Origin: JAJEFO01 sp009843725
GTDB taxonomy: Bacteria; Pseudomonadota; Alphaproteobacteria; Rhodobacterales; Rhodobacteraceae
Direction: 5' to 3'
DNA: 64,000 nucleotides
Assembly: GCA_965243215.1 (NCBI GenBank)
Contig: CBDEUJ010000005.1
Location: 1 to 64,000, forward strand
Positions 47,754 through 57,362 of this stretch are shown here, piece by piece; position 1 is the stretch's first letter; each line of letters begins with the position of its first letter. The translations under genes were made by a program, and so were the position numbers. The notes below the pieces were generated by a model that worked only from the letters and a program-made list of their open reading frames with translations, was not told the DNA's origin and did no database searches.

Positions 47754-48005
47754 ATGATGGAAGATGCAATGACCGGACCCGCTATACGTTCCATTCAGGA
47801 ATTCCTCTCTGGCTCGACGGTTGCTTGCGTTGATGCGCAGGCTGCCATGGTGCCGGGAGCGAACCGCGCCGCAAAGGCGCACACGTTTCTGCTGTCGCGG
47901 TCGCAATTTGGCCGGGCGGCGATCAAGCCCCGGGTCGTGCAACGTCCGGCCAATGTCGCGCGGGCACCGGACTTGGTGCGGCCAGGGAGCGAAGCAACCG
48001 CATGA
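47754..48005 (+). CDS. Doubtful 83-aa open frame before the MFS gene
   Basis: An 83-codon frame whose stop overlaps the start of the following transporter (ATGA). It has no recognisable domain and its codons are not clearly protein-like. The overlap could reflect coupling, or be chance. Confidence 0.2.
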   Translation: MMEDAMTGPAIRSIQEFLSGSTVACVDAQAAMVPGANRAAKAHTFLLSRSQFGRAAIKPRVVQRPANVARAPDLVRPGSEATA

Positions 48006-49225
48006 GCAGAAGCGTCAGCATTCGCCGCATCCTCGCCACACCCGGTCTCAGGGTCCTTTACATGTGGGCGTTCCTGTCCAGGCTGTCGGTGCTGGCCCCG
48101 TTCTTCGCGATCTTCCTCGCGCATCGCGTCGGTGTCGGGACCGCGGAGATCAGCCTGCTCTTCGCCACCTATTGCGCGACGCGGGTCTTCAGCGAGGTTC
48201 CCTTGGGACTGCTCGCCGACTGGATCGGAGAGACGCCGACGCTGCGCCTCTCAAGCGTTCTGGCACTGGCCGGCGTGGCCTGCCTCGCGTTCGGGCCACT
48301 GCCCGCGCTCTTCCTCGGGCAGGCGCTCTTCGCGCTTTCCGAGAGCGCAAGCTCGGGCGTGCAGGAGTCGTTGCTGTACAGGCTGTGCGACGACGGGAAC
48401 GAGGGAGCCCTTCCTCCCTACCGCCAGGCGCAGCCGGCATTCACCTCCGTCGCCTGGACCGGAGTCGTGACCGCCGGCGCGCTCGGCACGTTGGTGGCGA
48501 CCGCGTCGCTGGAACTGCTTGGAGGCACTGCCGTCGCGGTGGCGGCTGCCGCCTTCCTGCTCTCGCTGCTCCTGCCTCACGCGCGGGCTCCGCGTGATCG
48601 AGCGGAGACGGAAGCCCTGCGCCTGCGGCAGCTCTTCCAGGCGCTCGCGGACGCTGCGGAGTTCAGGTTCTGGTTTTTCGCCGGGGCCTGTTCCGGCTTC
48701 GTGCTCACGGTGACGTATTTCACGATCCAGCCGCTCCTGAACGAACTGGATCTGGCGGGACCGGGCAACGGACTGCTATACAGCACGGTGACCGTCTTCG
48801 CGGCCTGGGGCGCGCACCTGACCACCCGCGTCAACGCCATGTTCCGGTCGTGGCATGCGGCAACGGCCGCCGCGCTGGCGCTCGCCGTCCTCGGCATCCT
48901 CGGATTGCGCTTCAGCATGTCGCTGGCCACGGTCTTCGTCGCGATGGCGGCGTTGCGGTTTGCCTGGGGATGGCTGGAAGCGACCTGCACGACCGCCGTC
49001 AACGAGAAAGTCCCGATCGACGGTCTCCGCGCCACGATCCTGTCCGTGCAGTCGCTCCTCGCAGGACTTCTCAGCGTCACTGCGCTCCTTGCCTTCGCCG
49101 GCCTTGGCCTGTCCGCCGAGAGCATGCTCGTCATCATGGCCATAATCGCCGCGGCGGGCACGGCGTTGACGTTTGTCGTCCTTGCCCGACGTCCAAGACA
49201 CTATGGCAGCGATCCCAGGTCCTGA
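48002..49225 (+). CDS. MFS transporter
   Basis: A 407-residue protein with about twelve hydrophobic segments. The MFS loop 2-3 signature appears as FSEVPLGLLADWIGETPTLR, and the halves are separated by a cytoplasmic linker near 195-215 (ARAPRDRAETEALRLRQL). It resembles the drug/unknown-substrate MFS branch, where proteins have the FE/FSEVPTGxxAD motif. Substrate unknown. No regulator is adjacent. Confidence 0.88.
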   Translation: MSRSVSIRRILATPGLRVLYMWAFLSRLSVLAPFFAIFLAHRVGVGTAEISLLFATYCATRVFSEVPLGLLADWIGETPTLRLSSVLALAGVACLAFGPLPALFLGQALFALSESASSGVQESLLYRLCDDGNEGALPPYRQAQPAFTSVAWTGVVTAGALGTLVATASLELLGGTAVAVAAAAFLLSLLLPHARAPRDRAETEALRLRQLFQALADAAEFRFWFFAGACSGFVLTVTYFTIQPLLNELDLAGPGNGLLYSTVTVFAAWGAHLTTRVNAMFRSWHAATAAALALAVLGILGLRFSMSLATVFVAMAALRFAWGWLEATCTTAVNEKVPIDGLRATILSVQSLLAGLLSVTALLAFAGLGLSAESMLVIMAIIAAAGTALTFVVLARRPRHYGSDPRS

Positions 49226-49663
49226 GGCTCTCATGATGATCGCCTGGCCAGACGGGCAGGCGGTTCTTGCTGGATCGGATGCCGCAGATGACCTCGCCGT
49301 CGCTCAGGAAACGATGCCGACATGCCTGACGCGCCCGCCCGGATCGAGTCCACGCGTCCGAAACAGTCCCTGGAAACACTCGGCAATGTCGCCCTGGACC
49401 TCTCCTCCGGCCATTCAGGCCCGGAACGCCCTCCTGAACTGCTGGGCGCCGTTCGCACACAGGATCCACCTTTCGTCCCAGTCGGGTCGTCTCAAGCGGG
49501 CCCGTCATGTCGCGGGAACGGGAGGCGCAGGATATCCATTGGCTCGTTCCTGGCTTCGCGGATGGCCTCAAGCCATGGCAATCCTGCGGGTGCCGGAACC
49601 GACATGAGGGCATCATGGCATGGACCGAGGCAACGCAGGCGAGCCACGGAAGCGCAATGTGGA
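49226..49663. other. 438 bp without a supportable gene
   Basis: Convergent gap between the MFS gene and the SnoaL-like gene; open frames have no family resemblance. Confidence 0.3.
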
Positions 49664-50062
49664 TCAATAGCGCTCGGCGAACGCCGAACGGTCAAACGGC
49701 GGAGGGCCGTTCTCCGCGAAATACTCCTCCGCCCTGACAATCCGGCCGTGCCGCACCTCAAGGAAAGACACCGCGAAGAAGGAGGTCTCGCCGTCACTGA
49801 TCTCCGTCACGGTCACCACGGCATCGGCGCACTCGTCGATTCGTCGGACCGTGCAACGCCAGTCGCCCGGATAGCTTTCGTTGAGGGCGATGAAGTTCCC
49901 GGGGCCGCGGATGTGCTCTCTAGTGTTAGGCCAATGCGCCTCAAAGTCTTCGGACAGCAACGGCAAGGCATCCCGGAACCGCCTCTGGTCGAAGCAGCGC
50001 CATAGCTCGATCGCCACATCCCGGCCCTGCCGCCTGGCTAACGGTGCGTCGGGTCGATTCAT
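49664..50062 (-). CDS. SnoaL-like (nuclear transport factor 2 fold) protein
   Basis: A 132-residue protein with the SnoaL/NTF2 pattern: an N-terminal helix containing ELWRCFDQRRFRDALPLLSE, DFEAHWPNTREHIRGPGNFI, and the strands WRCTVRRIDECADAVVTVTE and FFAVSFLEVRHGRIVRAEEY. The last is the usual F.V.dGRI..w.EYw motif. Such small cone-shaped proteins act as isomerases, dehydratases or ligand binders. GGGGAGGAAG precedes the ATG, which overlaps the upstream stop (ATGA), so it is co-translated with the regulator-like gene. Confidence 0.85.
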   Translation of the reverse strand: MNRPDAPLARRQGRDVAIELWRCFDQRRFRDALPLLSEDFEAHWPNTREHIRGPGNFIALNESYPGDWRCTVRRIDECADAVVTVTEISDGETSFFAVSFLEVRHGRIVRAEEYFAENGPPPFDRSAFAERY

Positions 50063-50682
50063 CCGTCTTCCTCCCCTGCTCGTCGCCTTGCCCGGGATCC
50101 TGACCGGGTTCGTCCCGATTGCACGCGGGGACGGTCGGCTCCCTGTCCCTGCGTCTGCATGACATCGTACAGCGCAGACGGGGACAACCCTGTCGCCCTC
50201 ACAATTGCGGTCCGTGAGACGCCGAGCCCGGAAAGCCGGCGGATGTCCTCTTCCCTGCCGGCAAGGCATGCCAGATCCAGCAGTCCCTCCAGTTTTCCGG
50301 GTTGCCCCTTCACGGCCCTGGCCAAAACGAGCCGTTTCCGGGCGCGTTGGGACGCGAAGTCGCTCCCGGCCCCGGCGAAGGGTGCAAACAGCGCTGGACT
50401 CAAGATGGAGGAATTGCATTGACGGCCGGTCAATGCCCCCAACGCCTCGCAGCGCTCCGACGCCATGAAGGAGCGCAGCTCCGTTGCCTCGTCGTCGGTA
50501 AGCCTCACGCCCGTCGGGACGAGGCTCTCCGTACGGTCAAGTCGGAACGTGCAGAAGTTCTGCCGGAATTCGCACCAGACGGAGAACATCCAGCCATCGG
50601 GCAAGCCGACGGGCCGATCGCGATGCGTTCGCCGGTGCGCGGGTTCCGGCCCTCCCGCGCCGACCGGCCGTTCCTCGTGCAT
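50059..50682 (-). CDS. Regulator-like protein with a shortened WYL segment
   Basis: A 207-residue protein. Residues about 30-65 (DGWMFSVWCEFRQNFCTFRL, then DRTESLVPTG) match the C-terminal end of YafY/WYL-domain regulators (WCE.R..FR.FRLDR...). The N-terminal winged helix and most of the WYL domain are missing. The C-terminal half contains a possible helix-turn-helix (LSGLGVSRTAIVRATGLSPS) and a basic tail. It could be a regulator remnant fused to another DNA-binding piece. Its stop overlaps the SnoaL-like start. Confidence 0.5.
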   Translation of the reverse strand: MHEERPVGAGGPEPAHRRTHRDRPVGLPDGWMFSVWCEFRQNFCTFRLDRTESLVPTGVRLTDDEATELRSFMASERCEALGALTGRQCNSSILSPALFAPFAGAGSDFASQRARKRLVLARAVKGQPGKLEGLLDLACLAGREEDIRRLSGLGVSRTAIVRATGLSPSALYDVMQTQGQGADRPRVQSGRTRSGSRARRRAGEEDG

Positions 50683-50726
50683 TGCTGATTCCAAATCACG
50701 CCAAATTCTCGGCCTTGCAACGAAAC

Positions 50727-51641
50727 TCAGAAGGAATGCCGCAGCGACACCCGGAGACCGTGGCTCCGGATACGCGCCCACGTGGGAGCCAGATCAAGCG
50801 CAATTGGGTCGCGGCTGCCGTCGCGCCACATCACTCCGCCTTCGCCCATTCCGGTGTGGACCTCGCCGAGATCTGTGTAGCGCCACGCCACATCCAGACC
50901 AAGCCGCTCATTCAGCGGCACCGAGACTCCAGCGGTCGCCATCCAGGCCAGGTCCGTCCGGCTCCCGCCCCGCACGCTCGTCGTTGTCGCCGGAAACGTC
51001 ATGGTGGTCATGCCGATCCGGTTGCGCACGGCACCAACGCCCGCTCCGACGTAGGGCGTGATCACCGCACTTCCGCCCGACCCAAGTTCCGGAAAATCGG
51101 CAAATACCGCCAGCATGCCGGACACCGACGAGACGTCCGCGGCCACCGACTGCTGTCGATCCGGCGCGAGAAAGTTGGCACGGCCCTCGAAGCCGTAGCG
51201 TGGCCGATGTTCCACCAGAATCTCGTAGCGCATCGCGCCTGCGGGTGCGTAACCAAGCCCGAGTTCCAGCACCGCCATCCTTCCAAAGTCGCCGAGGGAA
51301 TGGCGAGGCGCGCCATCGCGATCCGTTCCGCAGCCGTACAGCGCCGCCGGCAAGGTGCTGGAACAGTCGATGTCGGTGAAGGCAGCATCGCTGGCCCAGT
51401 CAAGTCCAAGACCGCCCCGCAGATAGAATTCGTCCGCGCCTGCAACTCCTGGACACAATGACATCGAAGCAAGAGCCGTGACAGTCGCAAGCCGGGACAA
51501 CGCATTCAGGCATCCGCGAGGTATGGCCAAGGCCCCAAAACGACGGTGTCCCGGACAGGCACGCACCGTTGCCGCACGCTCGACGCCGAGCATCCTGGCT
51601 GGCGGCAGTCCTGCGATGCTGCCTCGTCCTCGTGCGTTCAT
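50727..51641 (-). CDS. Outer-membrane beta-barrel protein
   Basis: Up to 304 residues. A signal peptide (ALSRLATVTALASMSLCPGVAGA) precedes the mature DEFYLRGGLGLDWASD. Alternating strands then follow, with VITPYVGAGVGAVRNRIGM, TDLAWMATAGVSVPLNERLG and LDVAWRYTDLGEVHTG, ending in the terminal Phe of LRVSLRHSF typical of outer-membrane barrels. It resembles the small opacity/Omp25-type porins. The frame opens at an ATG at 51641, but a TTG at 51530 with GGGG upstream would place the signal peptide at the very N-terminus and may be the true start. Confidence 0.8.
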   Translation of the reverse strand: MNARGRGSIAGLPPARMLGVERAATVRACPGHRRFGALAIPRGCLNALSRLATVTALASMSLCPGVAGADEFYLRGGLGLDWASDAAFTDIDCSSTLPAALYGCGTDRDGAPRHSLGDFGRMAVLELGLGYAPAGAMRYEILVEHRPRYGFEGRANFLAPDRQQSVAADVSSVSGMLAVFADFPELGSGGSAVITPYVGAGVGAVRNRIGMTTMTFPATTTSVRGGSRTDLAWMATAGVSVPLNERLGLDVAWRYTDLGEVHTGMGEGGVMWRDGSRDPIALDLAPTWARIRSHGLRVSLRHSF

Positions 51642-51702
51642 GTGATTGATTTCCCTGCCCGTTCAACTGCAACTGGTGCCGCAAAGAGGGCAAACAGGCG
51701 CA

Positions 51703-52209
51703 TTACGGCTTTTGCCATGTGCATTTGCTGGATGTGTCAGCGTGGTTTGCGGGAAGGTATCGTGCCACATAAGTGCATTCGCCCGAAATACCGGCATATT
51801 TTCCGGTTCCGCCCATGATCTCAGCCCGACCCTCGCCGCCACCGCTTTCGGCAATGTCGCCTTCCTTGCGACGGGCCAGAAGATAAAACTCGTCACCCGT
51901 GACATCCGTGTGCGTGCATGGAGACTCCACTTCAACGACACCGTTTCGCATTGTGCGAACGAACACGACACATCTCGCGATGATCGTCTCGCCTTTGACA
52001 AAGGGCGGACCGCTGCTCTCCAGGATCGTGCTGGTTCCAACGAGCGTTCCAGCAGTGACTGCGCCCCCCGCATGATCAATGGTGGTGTAGTCCTGAACGT
52101 AGCTTTGCAGGCTGCGAAAGCTGCCCGCTTCCTGCGCATCAGCGGTACCGTGCAAAACAAGCAGCGTCGACATCGCAATGGCGGCTGCACGCATGGCTTT
52201 CAATCCCAT
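51703..52209 (-). CDS. Secreted protein, possible allene-oxide-cyclase-like barrel
   Basis: A 168-residue protein with a signal peptide (MRAAAIAMSTLLVLHGTADA, cleavage near residue 25). The mature part is beta-rich with Cys80, Cys98, Cys145 and Cys163 in regular places. The ending AEIMGGTGKYAGISGECTYV resembles the GGTGKY.G..G motif of small secreted beta-barrels related to allene oxide cyclase and dirigent folds. Function unknown. ATG at 52209 is preferred because it starts the signal peptide and has AAGGA upstream. Confidence 0.7.
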   Translation of the reverse strand: MGLKAMRAAAIAMSTLLVLHGTADAQEAGSFRSLQSYVQDYTTIDHAGGAVTAGTLVGTSTILESSGPPFVKGETIIARCVVFVRTMRNGVVEVESPCTHTDVTGDEFYLLARRKEGDIAESGGGEGRAEIMGGTGKYAGISGECTYVARYLPANHADTSSKCTWQKP

Positions 52210-52602
52210 CACGGCAGTTCCTTTTCTGTCCTGTTCGTCCCTCATGTTGGCCCTTGATGTCCCTAACAGTCTGTCGTTCTTGGGTCGAGCGTGACCGCAA
52301 CCCTTCGTTCCGGGGACTGTCAGACGGATCGCCTTGGGGATCAAGCATGGATTCGGGAATTCTCCGTTGTCGCCGCGTCCTGCTGCAGGATCCCGCCCGA
52401 GACTTTGCGGGCCTTCCCGGCTGGAGGCCCCGTTCGTGCGCAGCCTGTTGGGGCGGACGAGCTTCACCTCCGCGCGTGGCATTGGCGCATCCGACGCATT
52501 GCGCAGATGCCGCCTCCACGTAGGCAACCCGAGGCGCCGGCCCTTCGATTCAACCTCGCGGCATCGCCGAACCCTGCGGATACGAGCAATCCGGGGTTGA
52601 CG
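52210..52602. other. 393-bp divergent intergenic region
   Basis: Holds the promoters of the secreted-protein gene and of the alr-mla operon; no gene is seen. Confidence 0.3.
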
Positions 52603-53676
52603 ATGCACACCCCGTGTCCGACACCCTCGAACATGGGAGCCGCGCGCCTGACCATCGATCTTGACGCCATTTGCGCGAACTGGCGCGCACTTGACGCCCT
52701 GTCGGACAACGAAGTGGAGACGGCTGCCGTCGTCAAGGCCGACGCATACGGAATCGGGGCGGCCCGCGTTGCGAAGGCGCTGGCTGAAGCAGGCGCCCAG
52801 AGCTATTTCGTCGCCCTTGCAGAGGAAGGCGTCGCGGTCCGCGACGTGCTTGGCAACCTGCCCGACATCTACGTGTTTGCCGGCCACATGGAAGGCGAAT
52901 CCGATACGCTGGTCTCGGCACGCTTGATCCCGTTGCTCAACGCACCGGACCAGATGTCACGCCATGCCGCGAATGCGCCCGCACATCCCTTTGGCGTTCA
53001 AATCGATACCGGCATGAACCGTCTTGGCTTTGAGCCTTCAGAATGGAGCGACTGCAAGGGCGAGATCCTGGAGTCAGGACCGCTCCTCGTGATGAGCCAC
53101 CTCGCCTGCGCAGACGAACCCGATCATCCAATGAATGCGCGGCAACTTGATGCATTTCGCGGGATGACCGACGGAATTGCACGCCGCCGTTCGCTGGCCG
53201 CCACCGGCGGAATTCTCCTCGGGCCGGAGTATCATTTCGACCTTACCCGACCGGGCGTCGGGCTCTACGGCGGCCAGCCATTTGGCGAAGCCCGGCCAGC
53301 CATCCGTCTCGATGTGCCGGTCATCCAGACCAGGACCGTTCAGCCCGGCGAAACCGTGGGCTATGGCAATGCCTGGACCGCGGCCGTCCCGACCAAGGTT
53401 GCCACGATCTCCGCCGGATACGCAGACGGACTCCTGCGTGCGGCGGCGCCCGGAGCCGTGGTCTTCGCCGGGCACACGCCCTGCCCCGTCGTAGGACGCA
53501 TATCGATGGACCTCGTCACCGTTGACGTGAGCGGACTGCACAAGGTGCCGGCATCGTTACAGGTCATCGGCCCAAATGCGTCGGTTGATGACTTCGCCGA
53601 AGCCGCCGACACGATCGGATACGAAATCCTGACATCCCTCGGAACACGCTACGAACGCGTATACTTGCCGCAATGA
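52603..53676 (+). CDS. alr: Alanine racemase
   Basis: A 357-residue PLP enzyme making D-alanine for peptidoglycan. The PLP lysine is Lys45 in AAVVKADAYGIGA (usual GHG is GIG here). Further blocks are QIDTGMNRLGF, VMSHLACADEPDHP, RPGVGLYGGQP, VGYGNAWTA (catalytic Tyr region), ISAGYADGLLR and GRISMDLVTVDVS. ATG at 52603 is chosen as the first Met near the family start; 52633 is possible. Its stop overlaps the mlaE-like start. Confidence 0.94.
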   Translation: MHTPCPTPSNMGAARLTIDLDAICANWRALDALSDNEVETAAVVKADAYGIGAARVAKALAEAGAQSYFVALAEEGVAVRDVLGNLPDIYVFAGHMEGESDTLVSARLIPLLNAPDQMSRHAANAPAHPFGVQIDTGMNRLGFEPSEWSDCKGEILESGPLLVMSHLACADEPDHPMNARQLDAFRGMTDGIARRRSLAATGGILLGPEYHFDLTRPGVGLYGGQPFGEARPAIRLDVPVIQTRTVQPGETVGYGNAWTAAVPTKVATISAGYADGLLRAAAPGAVVFAGHTPCPVVGRISMDLVTVDVSGLHKVPASLQVIGPNASVDDFAEAADTIGYEILTSLGTRYERVYLPQ

Positions 53677-54446
53677 ACGTCCTGGCCATCATCGGACGGG
53701 CAGTGCTCGCCATGCTCGCTGCCATCGGCCGGGTCACGCTGTTCGCCATCGATGCCGTCAGCCATTTGGGACGCCCTCCCTACTATCCCCGCGAGTTCGC
53801 GCAGGCGCTGGTGCAGATTGGCTACTTCTCGCTTCCTGTGGTCGGACTCACCACCATCTTCACCGGCGGCGCGCTTGCCCTCCAGATCTATGCCGGCGGT
53901 GCGCGCTTCTCGGCCGAGGCCGTCGTGCCCCAGATCGTTGCGATCGGCATGGTGCGCGAACTGGGGCCGGTTCTTGTCGGCCTCATGATCGCCGCCCGCG
54001 TCACCTCCTCGATCGCAGCCGAAATCGCCACGATGAAGGTCACGGAGCAGATCGATGCCCTGATCACACTGTCGACCAATCCGGCCAAGTACCTGACGTT
54101 GCCTCGCGTCCTCGCAGCAACGGTCGTCATGCCGTTCCTGGTTGGCGTCGGCGACATCATCGGAATCATGGGCGGCTATCTCGTCGGCGTCGAGCGGCTG
54201 GGTTTCAACGCCGGAACCTATCTGAGAAACACCATTGACTTCCTGGAACCGCTGGACGTCGTCTCGTCGCTCACCAAGGCAGCCGTCTTCGGCTTCCTTG
54301 CCGCCCTGATGGGATGCTATTTCGGCATGCGATCCGGCCGGGGCGCACAAGGCGTCGGGCGGGCAACCAAGAGCGCGGTCGTTGCCGCGAGCGTGCTGAT
54401 CCTCGCCGCCAACTTCGTGCTTACAGAACTGTTCTTCTCGGCATGA
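53673..54446 (+). CDS. mlaE: MlaE-family ABC permease
   Basis: A 257-residue inner-membrane protein with the MlaE pattern: VGLTTIFTGGALALQIYAG, VPQIVAIGMVRELGPVLVGL (with MIAARVTSSIAAEIATMKVT), EQIDAL, and GVGDIIGIMGGYLVGV. It is the permease of a phospholipid-trafficking ABC system at the inner membrane. Start and stop overlap neighbours by four bases on both sides. No MlaD-like binding protein follows directly. Confidence 0.92.
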   Translation: MNVLAIIGRAVLAMLAAIGRVTLFAIDAVSHLGRPPYYPREFAQALVQIGYFSLPVVGLTTIFTGGALALQIYAGGARFSAEAVVPQIVAIGMVRELGPVLVGLMIAARVTSSIAAEIATMKVTEQIDALITLSTNPAKYLTLPRVLAATVVMPFLVGVGDIIGIMGGYLVGVERLGFNAGTYLRNTIDFLEPLDVVSSLTKAAVFGFLAALMGCYFGMRSGRGAQGVGRATKSAVVAASVLILAANFVLTELFFSA

Positions 54447-55204
54447 TCGAACTTGTGGATGTACATAAGGCCTTTGGCGCGAACACGGTTCTGACCGGAG
54501 TCAGCCTGACCCTGCGGAAAGGCAGGAGCATGGTGATCATCGGCGGCTCGGGCACGGGCAAGTCGGTGCTCCTGAAATGCGTGCTGGGGCTCGTTCAGCC
54601 AGACAAGGGCACGATCAGCGTGGACGGGACCGACGTCACCAATCTCCGGCAGGGCACGCCCGAACGGGACGCCTTCCTCGCCCGGTTCGGAATGCTCTTC
54701 CAGGGCAGCGCACTCTTCGATTCCCTTCCTGTCTGGCAAAACGTGGCGTTCCGGCTGTTGCGCGGATCCCTCAAGAAGCCGCGGGCCGAAGCGCGTGACA
54801 TCGCGATCGAAAAGCTCCGCCGAGTCGGGTTGTCGTCCGATGTGGCAGACCTGTTTCCGGCCGAGCTTTCGGGAGGCATGCAGAAGCGCGTAGGTCTTGC
54901 GCGCGCCATCGCCACCGAACCCGAGATCATCTTCTTCGACGAGCCGACGACCGGGCTCGACCCGATCATGGCCGGCGTCATCAACGACCTGATCCGCGGG
55001 ATTGCCAGCGAGATGGGCTCGACCGCCATGACCATCACCCACGACATGTCGAGCGTCCGGGCGATCGCGGACGAAGTCGCAATGCTCCATGACGGCATGA
55101 TCCAGTGGACCGGACCAGCCAGCGAAATGGACAGCTGCGGCGATCCGTGTGTCGCGCAGTTCATCGCCGGCAGCGCCGAGGGACCGATCAAGACGGTTCG
55201 TTGA
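54443..55204 (+). CDS. mlaF: MlaF-family ABC ATP-binding protein
   Basis: A 253-residue ATPase with Walker A GGSGTGKSVLLKC near 34-46 (the MlaF-type GTGKSV), Q-loop LFQGSALFDSLPVWQNVAF, signature LSGGMQKRVGLARAI and Walker B IIFFDEPTTGLDPI. It pairs with the MlaE-like permease. The MlaD, MlaC and MlaB partners are not in the window. The ATG overlaps the permease stop. Confidence 0.93.
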   Translation: MIELVDVHKAFGANTVLTGVSLTLRKGRSMVIIGGSGTGKSVLLKCVLGLVQPDKGTISVDGTDVTNLRQGTPERDAFLARFGMLFQGSALFDSLPVWQNVAFRLLRGSLKKPRAEARDIAIEKLRRVGLSSDVADLFPAELSGGMQKRVGLARAIATEPEIIFFDEPTTGLDPIMAGVINDLIRGIASEMGSTAMTITHDMSSVRAIADEVAMLHDGMIQWTGPASEMDSCGDPCVAQFIAGSAEGPIKTVR

Positions 55205-55397
55205 GGCCCATGCCCATGCCGCAGTTCGGGCCGTCGGGTCGGGCGGCATGGGAAGAGACCTCCGCCAATCCGCGCAAGCCCCGGGGATCTGCGCATCCGC
55301 TCGTCGTGCAGAATCGCGTATCAACTCCGGCAGGTCAGGCGACATTCCTGCGCGATACCTGCTTGTCTCGCCCTTTCGGCACAGGCAAGAAGGCGCC

Positions 55398-56762
55398 ATG
55401 ACGAAGTCGATGCGCCTCTCCTGCGCGAATTGCGGCGCCGTGCATGCCAAGTGGTCCGGACGTTGCGACGAGTGCGGCGCGTGGAACTCGATTTCCGAGG
55501 ATGCACCGCTATCGACCGGACCTGGAGCCAAGGGTCTTGGCCCAGTACGCGGCAATGCCGTTCCGCTCAGCGACCTTGCGAGCGAGGACGAACCTCTTCC
55601 GCGCGACAATTCGGGCATGGCCGAACTCGACCGGGTTCTCGGCGGCGGGCTCGTTCCCGCAAGTGCCGTCCTTGTGGGCGGCGACCCGGGCATCGGCAAG
55701 TCGACGCTGCTTCTGCAGGCCGCGGCGGCCTATGCGCGAAAGGGGCTGCGGGCGGCCTACATCTCGGGGGAAGAAGCTTCCAGCCAGATCAGGCTGCGCG
55801 CCAAGCGCCTTGGCCTGACCGATGCTCCGGTGCAACTCGCCGTGGAAACCGACCTTCGAAACATCCTGACGACCCTGGAAGAGGAGAAACCCTCCGTCGC
55901 CGTGATCGATTCGATCCAGACCGTTTGGCTGGACACGGTCGAAAGCGCGCCAGGCTCGGTCTCGCAGGTGCGTGCGGCGACTCATGAACTCACGTCATTC
56001 GCCAAGCGCAAGGGCATCAGCGTGGTGCTTGTGGGCCATGTCACCAAGGAAGGCCAGATTGCGGGTCCGCGCGTCATCGAGCACATGGTCGACACGGTGC
56101 TCTACTTCGAAGGCGAGCGCGGACACCAGTTCAGGATCCTCCGCGCCGTCAAGAACAGGTTCGGACCGGCTGACGAGATCGGGGTGTTCGAGATGACCGG
56201 CACCGGTCTTGCCGAAGTCGCGAATCCGTCCGTACTGTTCCTTTCCGACCGCGACGCTGGCAGCCCCGGCACGACGGTCTTTGCAGGCATCGAGGGCACC
56301 CGACCCGTCCTCTGCGAAATCCAGGCACTGATCTCCCCAGCCCCGGCCGGCAGCGCCCGGCGCTCGGTGGTCGGCTGGGACGGCGGTCGGCTTGCCATGA
56401 TCCTGGCGGTTCTTGAAGCGCGATGCGGCATTCCGTTTGCAGGGCTTGACGTATACCTCAACGTCGCCGGCGGCCTCCGGATCACCGAACCGGCCGCGGA
56501 CCTCGCCGTCGCCGCCGCGCTGCTTTCTGCACGCGAAGACATGCACCTGCCGCCGCAAACGGTCGTCTTTGGTGAAATAAGCCTGTCCGGCACGCTGAGA
56601 CCGGTCAGCCAGACGGAAGCCCGCCTGAAAGAGGCGGAAAAGCTCGGATTCGAATCCGTGATTCTGCCTGAACGGAGCAAGACCGGCACCGCGGCCGGCA
56701 TGAAGGTTCAAACGATGCCCGACCTTGCCACTTTGGTTGGAGAAGTGTTTGGAGCAGGATAG
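55398..56762 (+). CDS. radA: DNA repair protein RadA
   Basis: A 454-residue protein. The N-terminal zinc finger CANCGAVHAKWSGRCDECG is followed by a RecA-like ATPase with GGDPGIGKSTLLLQ, YISGEEASSQIRLRA and the RadA-specific KNRFG (VKNRFGPADEIGVF). A Lon-like C-terminal domain follows (GLDVYLNVAGGLRITEPAAD, LAVAAALLS). RadA promotes branch migration in recombination. ATG at 55398 begins just before the zinc finger. Confidence 0.96.
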   Translation: MTKSMRLSCANCGAVHAKWSGRCDECGAWNSISEDAPLSTGPGAKGLGPVRGNAVPLSDLASEDEPLPRDNSGMAELDRVLGGGLVPASAVLVGGDPGIGKSTLLLQAAAAYARKGLRAAYISGEEASSQIRLRAKRLGLTDAPVQLAVETDLRNILTTLEEEKPSVAVIDSIQTVWLDTVESAPGSVSQVRAATHELTSFAKRKGISVVLVGHVTKEGQIAGPRVIEHMVDTVLYFEGERGHQFRILRAVKNRFGPADEIGVFEMTGTGLAEVANPSVLFLSDRDAGSPGTTVFAGIEGTRPVLCEIQALISPAPAGSARRSVVGWDGGRLAMILAVLEARCGIPFAGLDVYLNVAGGLRITEPAADLAVAAALLSAREDMHLPPQTVVFGEISLSGTLRPVSQTEARLKEAEKLGFESVILPERSKTGTAAGMKVQTMPDLATLVGEVFGAG

Positions 56763-56792
56763 ACACTCACGAGGGAGCTACGGGGCAAAGGA

Positions 56793-57362
56793 ATGAGCGG
56801 CTTCACCATCATCGACGGCGTCGTTGCGCTGGTCATCGTCGTTTCCGCAATCCTCGCATATTATCGGGGGTTTGTTCGTGAGACGTTGTCGATCTGCGGC
56901 TGGATTCTGGCCGCCGTTCTGGCATATCTCCTCGCTCCCACTGTCGAACCGCTGGTCAAGGAAATTCCCGTCGTTCGCGACGTGCTGGGAAATTCCTGTG
57001 AACTTGCCCTGATTTTCGCCTTTGCCATTGTCTTTGCAGCGTGCCTGATCGTCACGTCGATTTTTTCGCCCCTGTTTGCAGGTGCGGTCCAGCGCTCAGC
57101 GGTTGGAGGCGTCGATCAGGGCGTCGGCTTCCTGTTCGGCGTCCTGCGTGGTGCAATCCTGGTTGCCGTCGCCCTTGTCATCTATCAGCGAGTCATCGTG
57201 TCGGAACCGATTCCCGTCGTGGATGACAGCCGCTCGGTGGCGGTTTTCGCCGAGGTCACCGACGCGATTGACAAGCAACTGTCCACAAATGCGATGAGCT
57301 GGATCACGCAACAATACGACCAGTTGATCGACAATTGCTCGAGAGCTGGCACCGACGTGTGA
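56793..57362 (+). CDS. cvpA: CvpA-family membrane protein
   Basis: A 189-residue protein with four membrane helices in the first 130 residues: IDGVVALVIVVSAILAYYRG, then FVRETLSICGWILAAVLAYL, and GGVDQGVGFLFGVLRGAILV. The G..RG.VRE..S...W pattern of CvpA is clear. It is required for colicin V production in E. coli and its role is unclear. As usual it stands before purF. Confidence 0.9.
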   Translation: MSGFTIIDGVVALVIVVSAILAYYRGFVRETLSICGWILAAVLAYLLAPTVEPLVKEIPVVRDVLGNSCELALIFAFAIVFAACLIVTSIFSPLFAGAVQRSAVGGVDQGVGFLFGVLRGAILVAVALVIYQRVIVSEPIPVVDDSRSVAVFAEVTDAIDKQLSTNAMSWITQQYDQLIDNCSRAGTDV

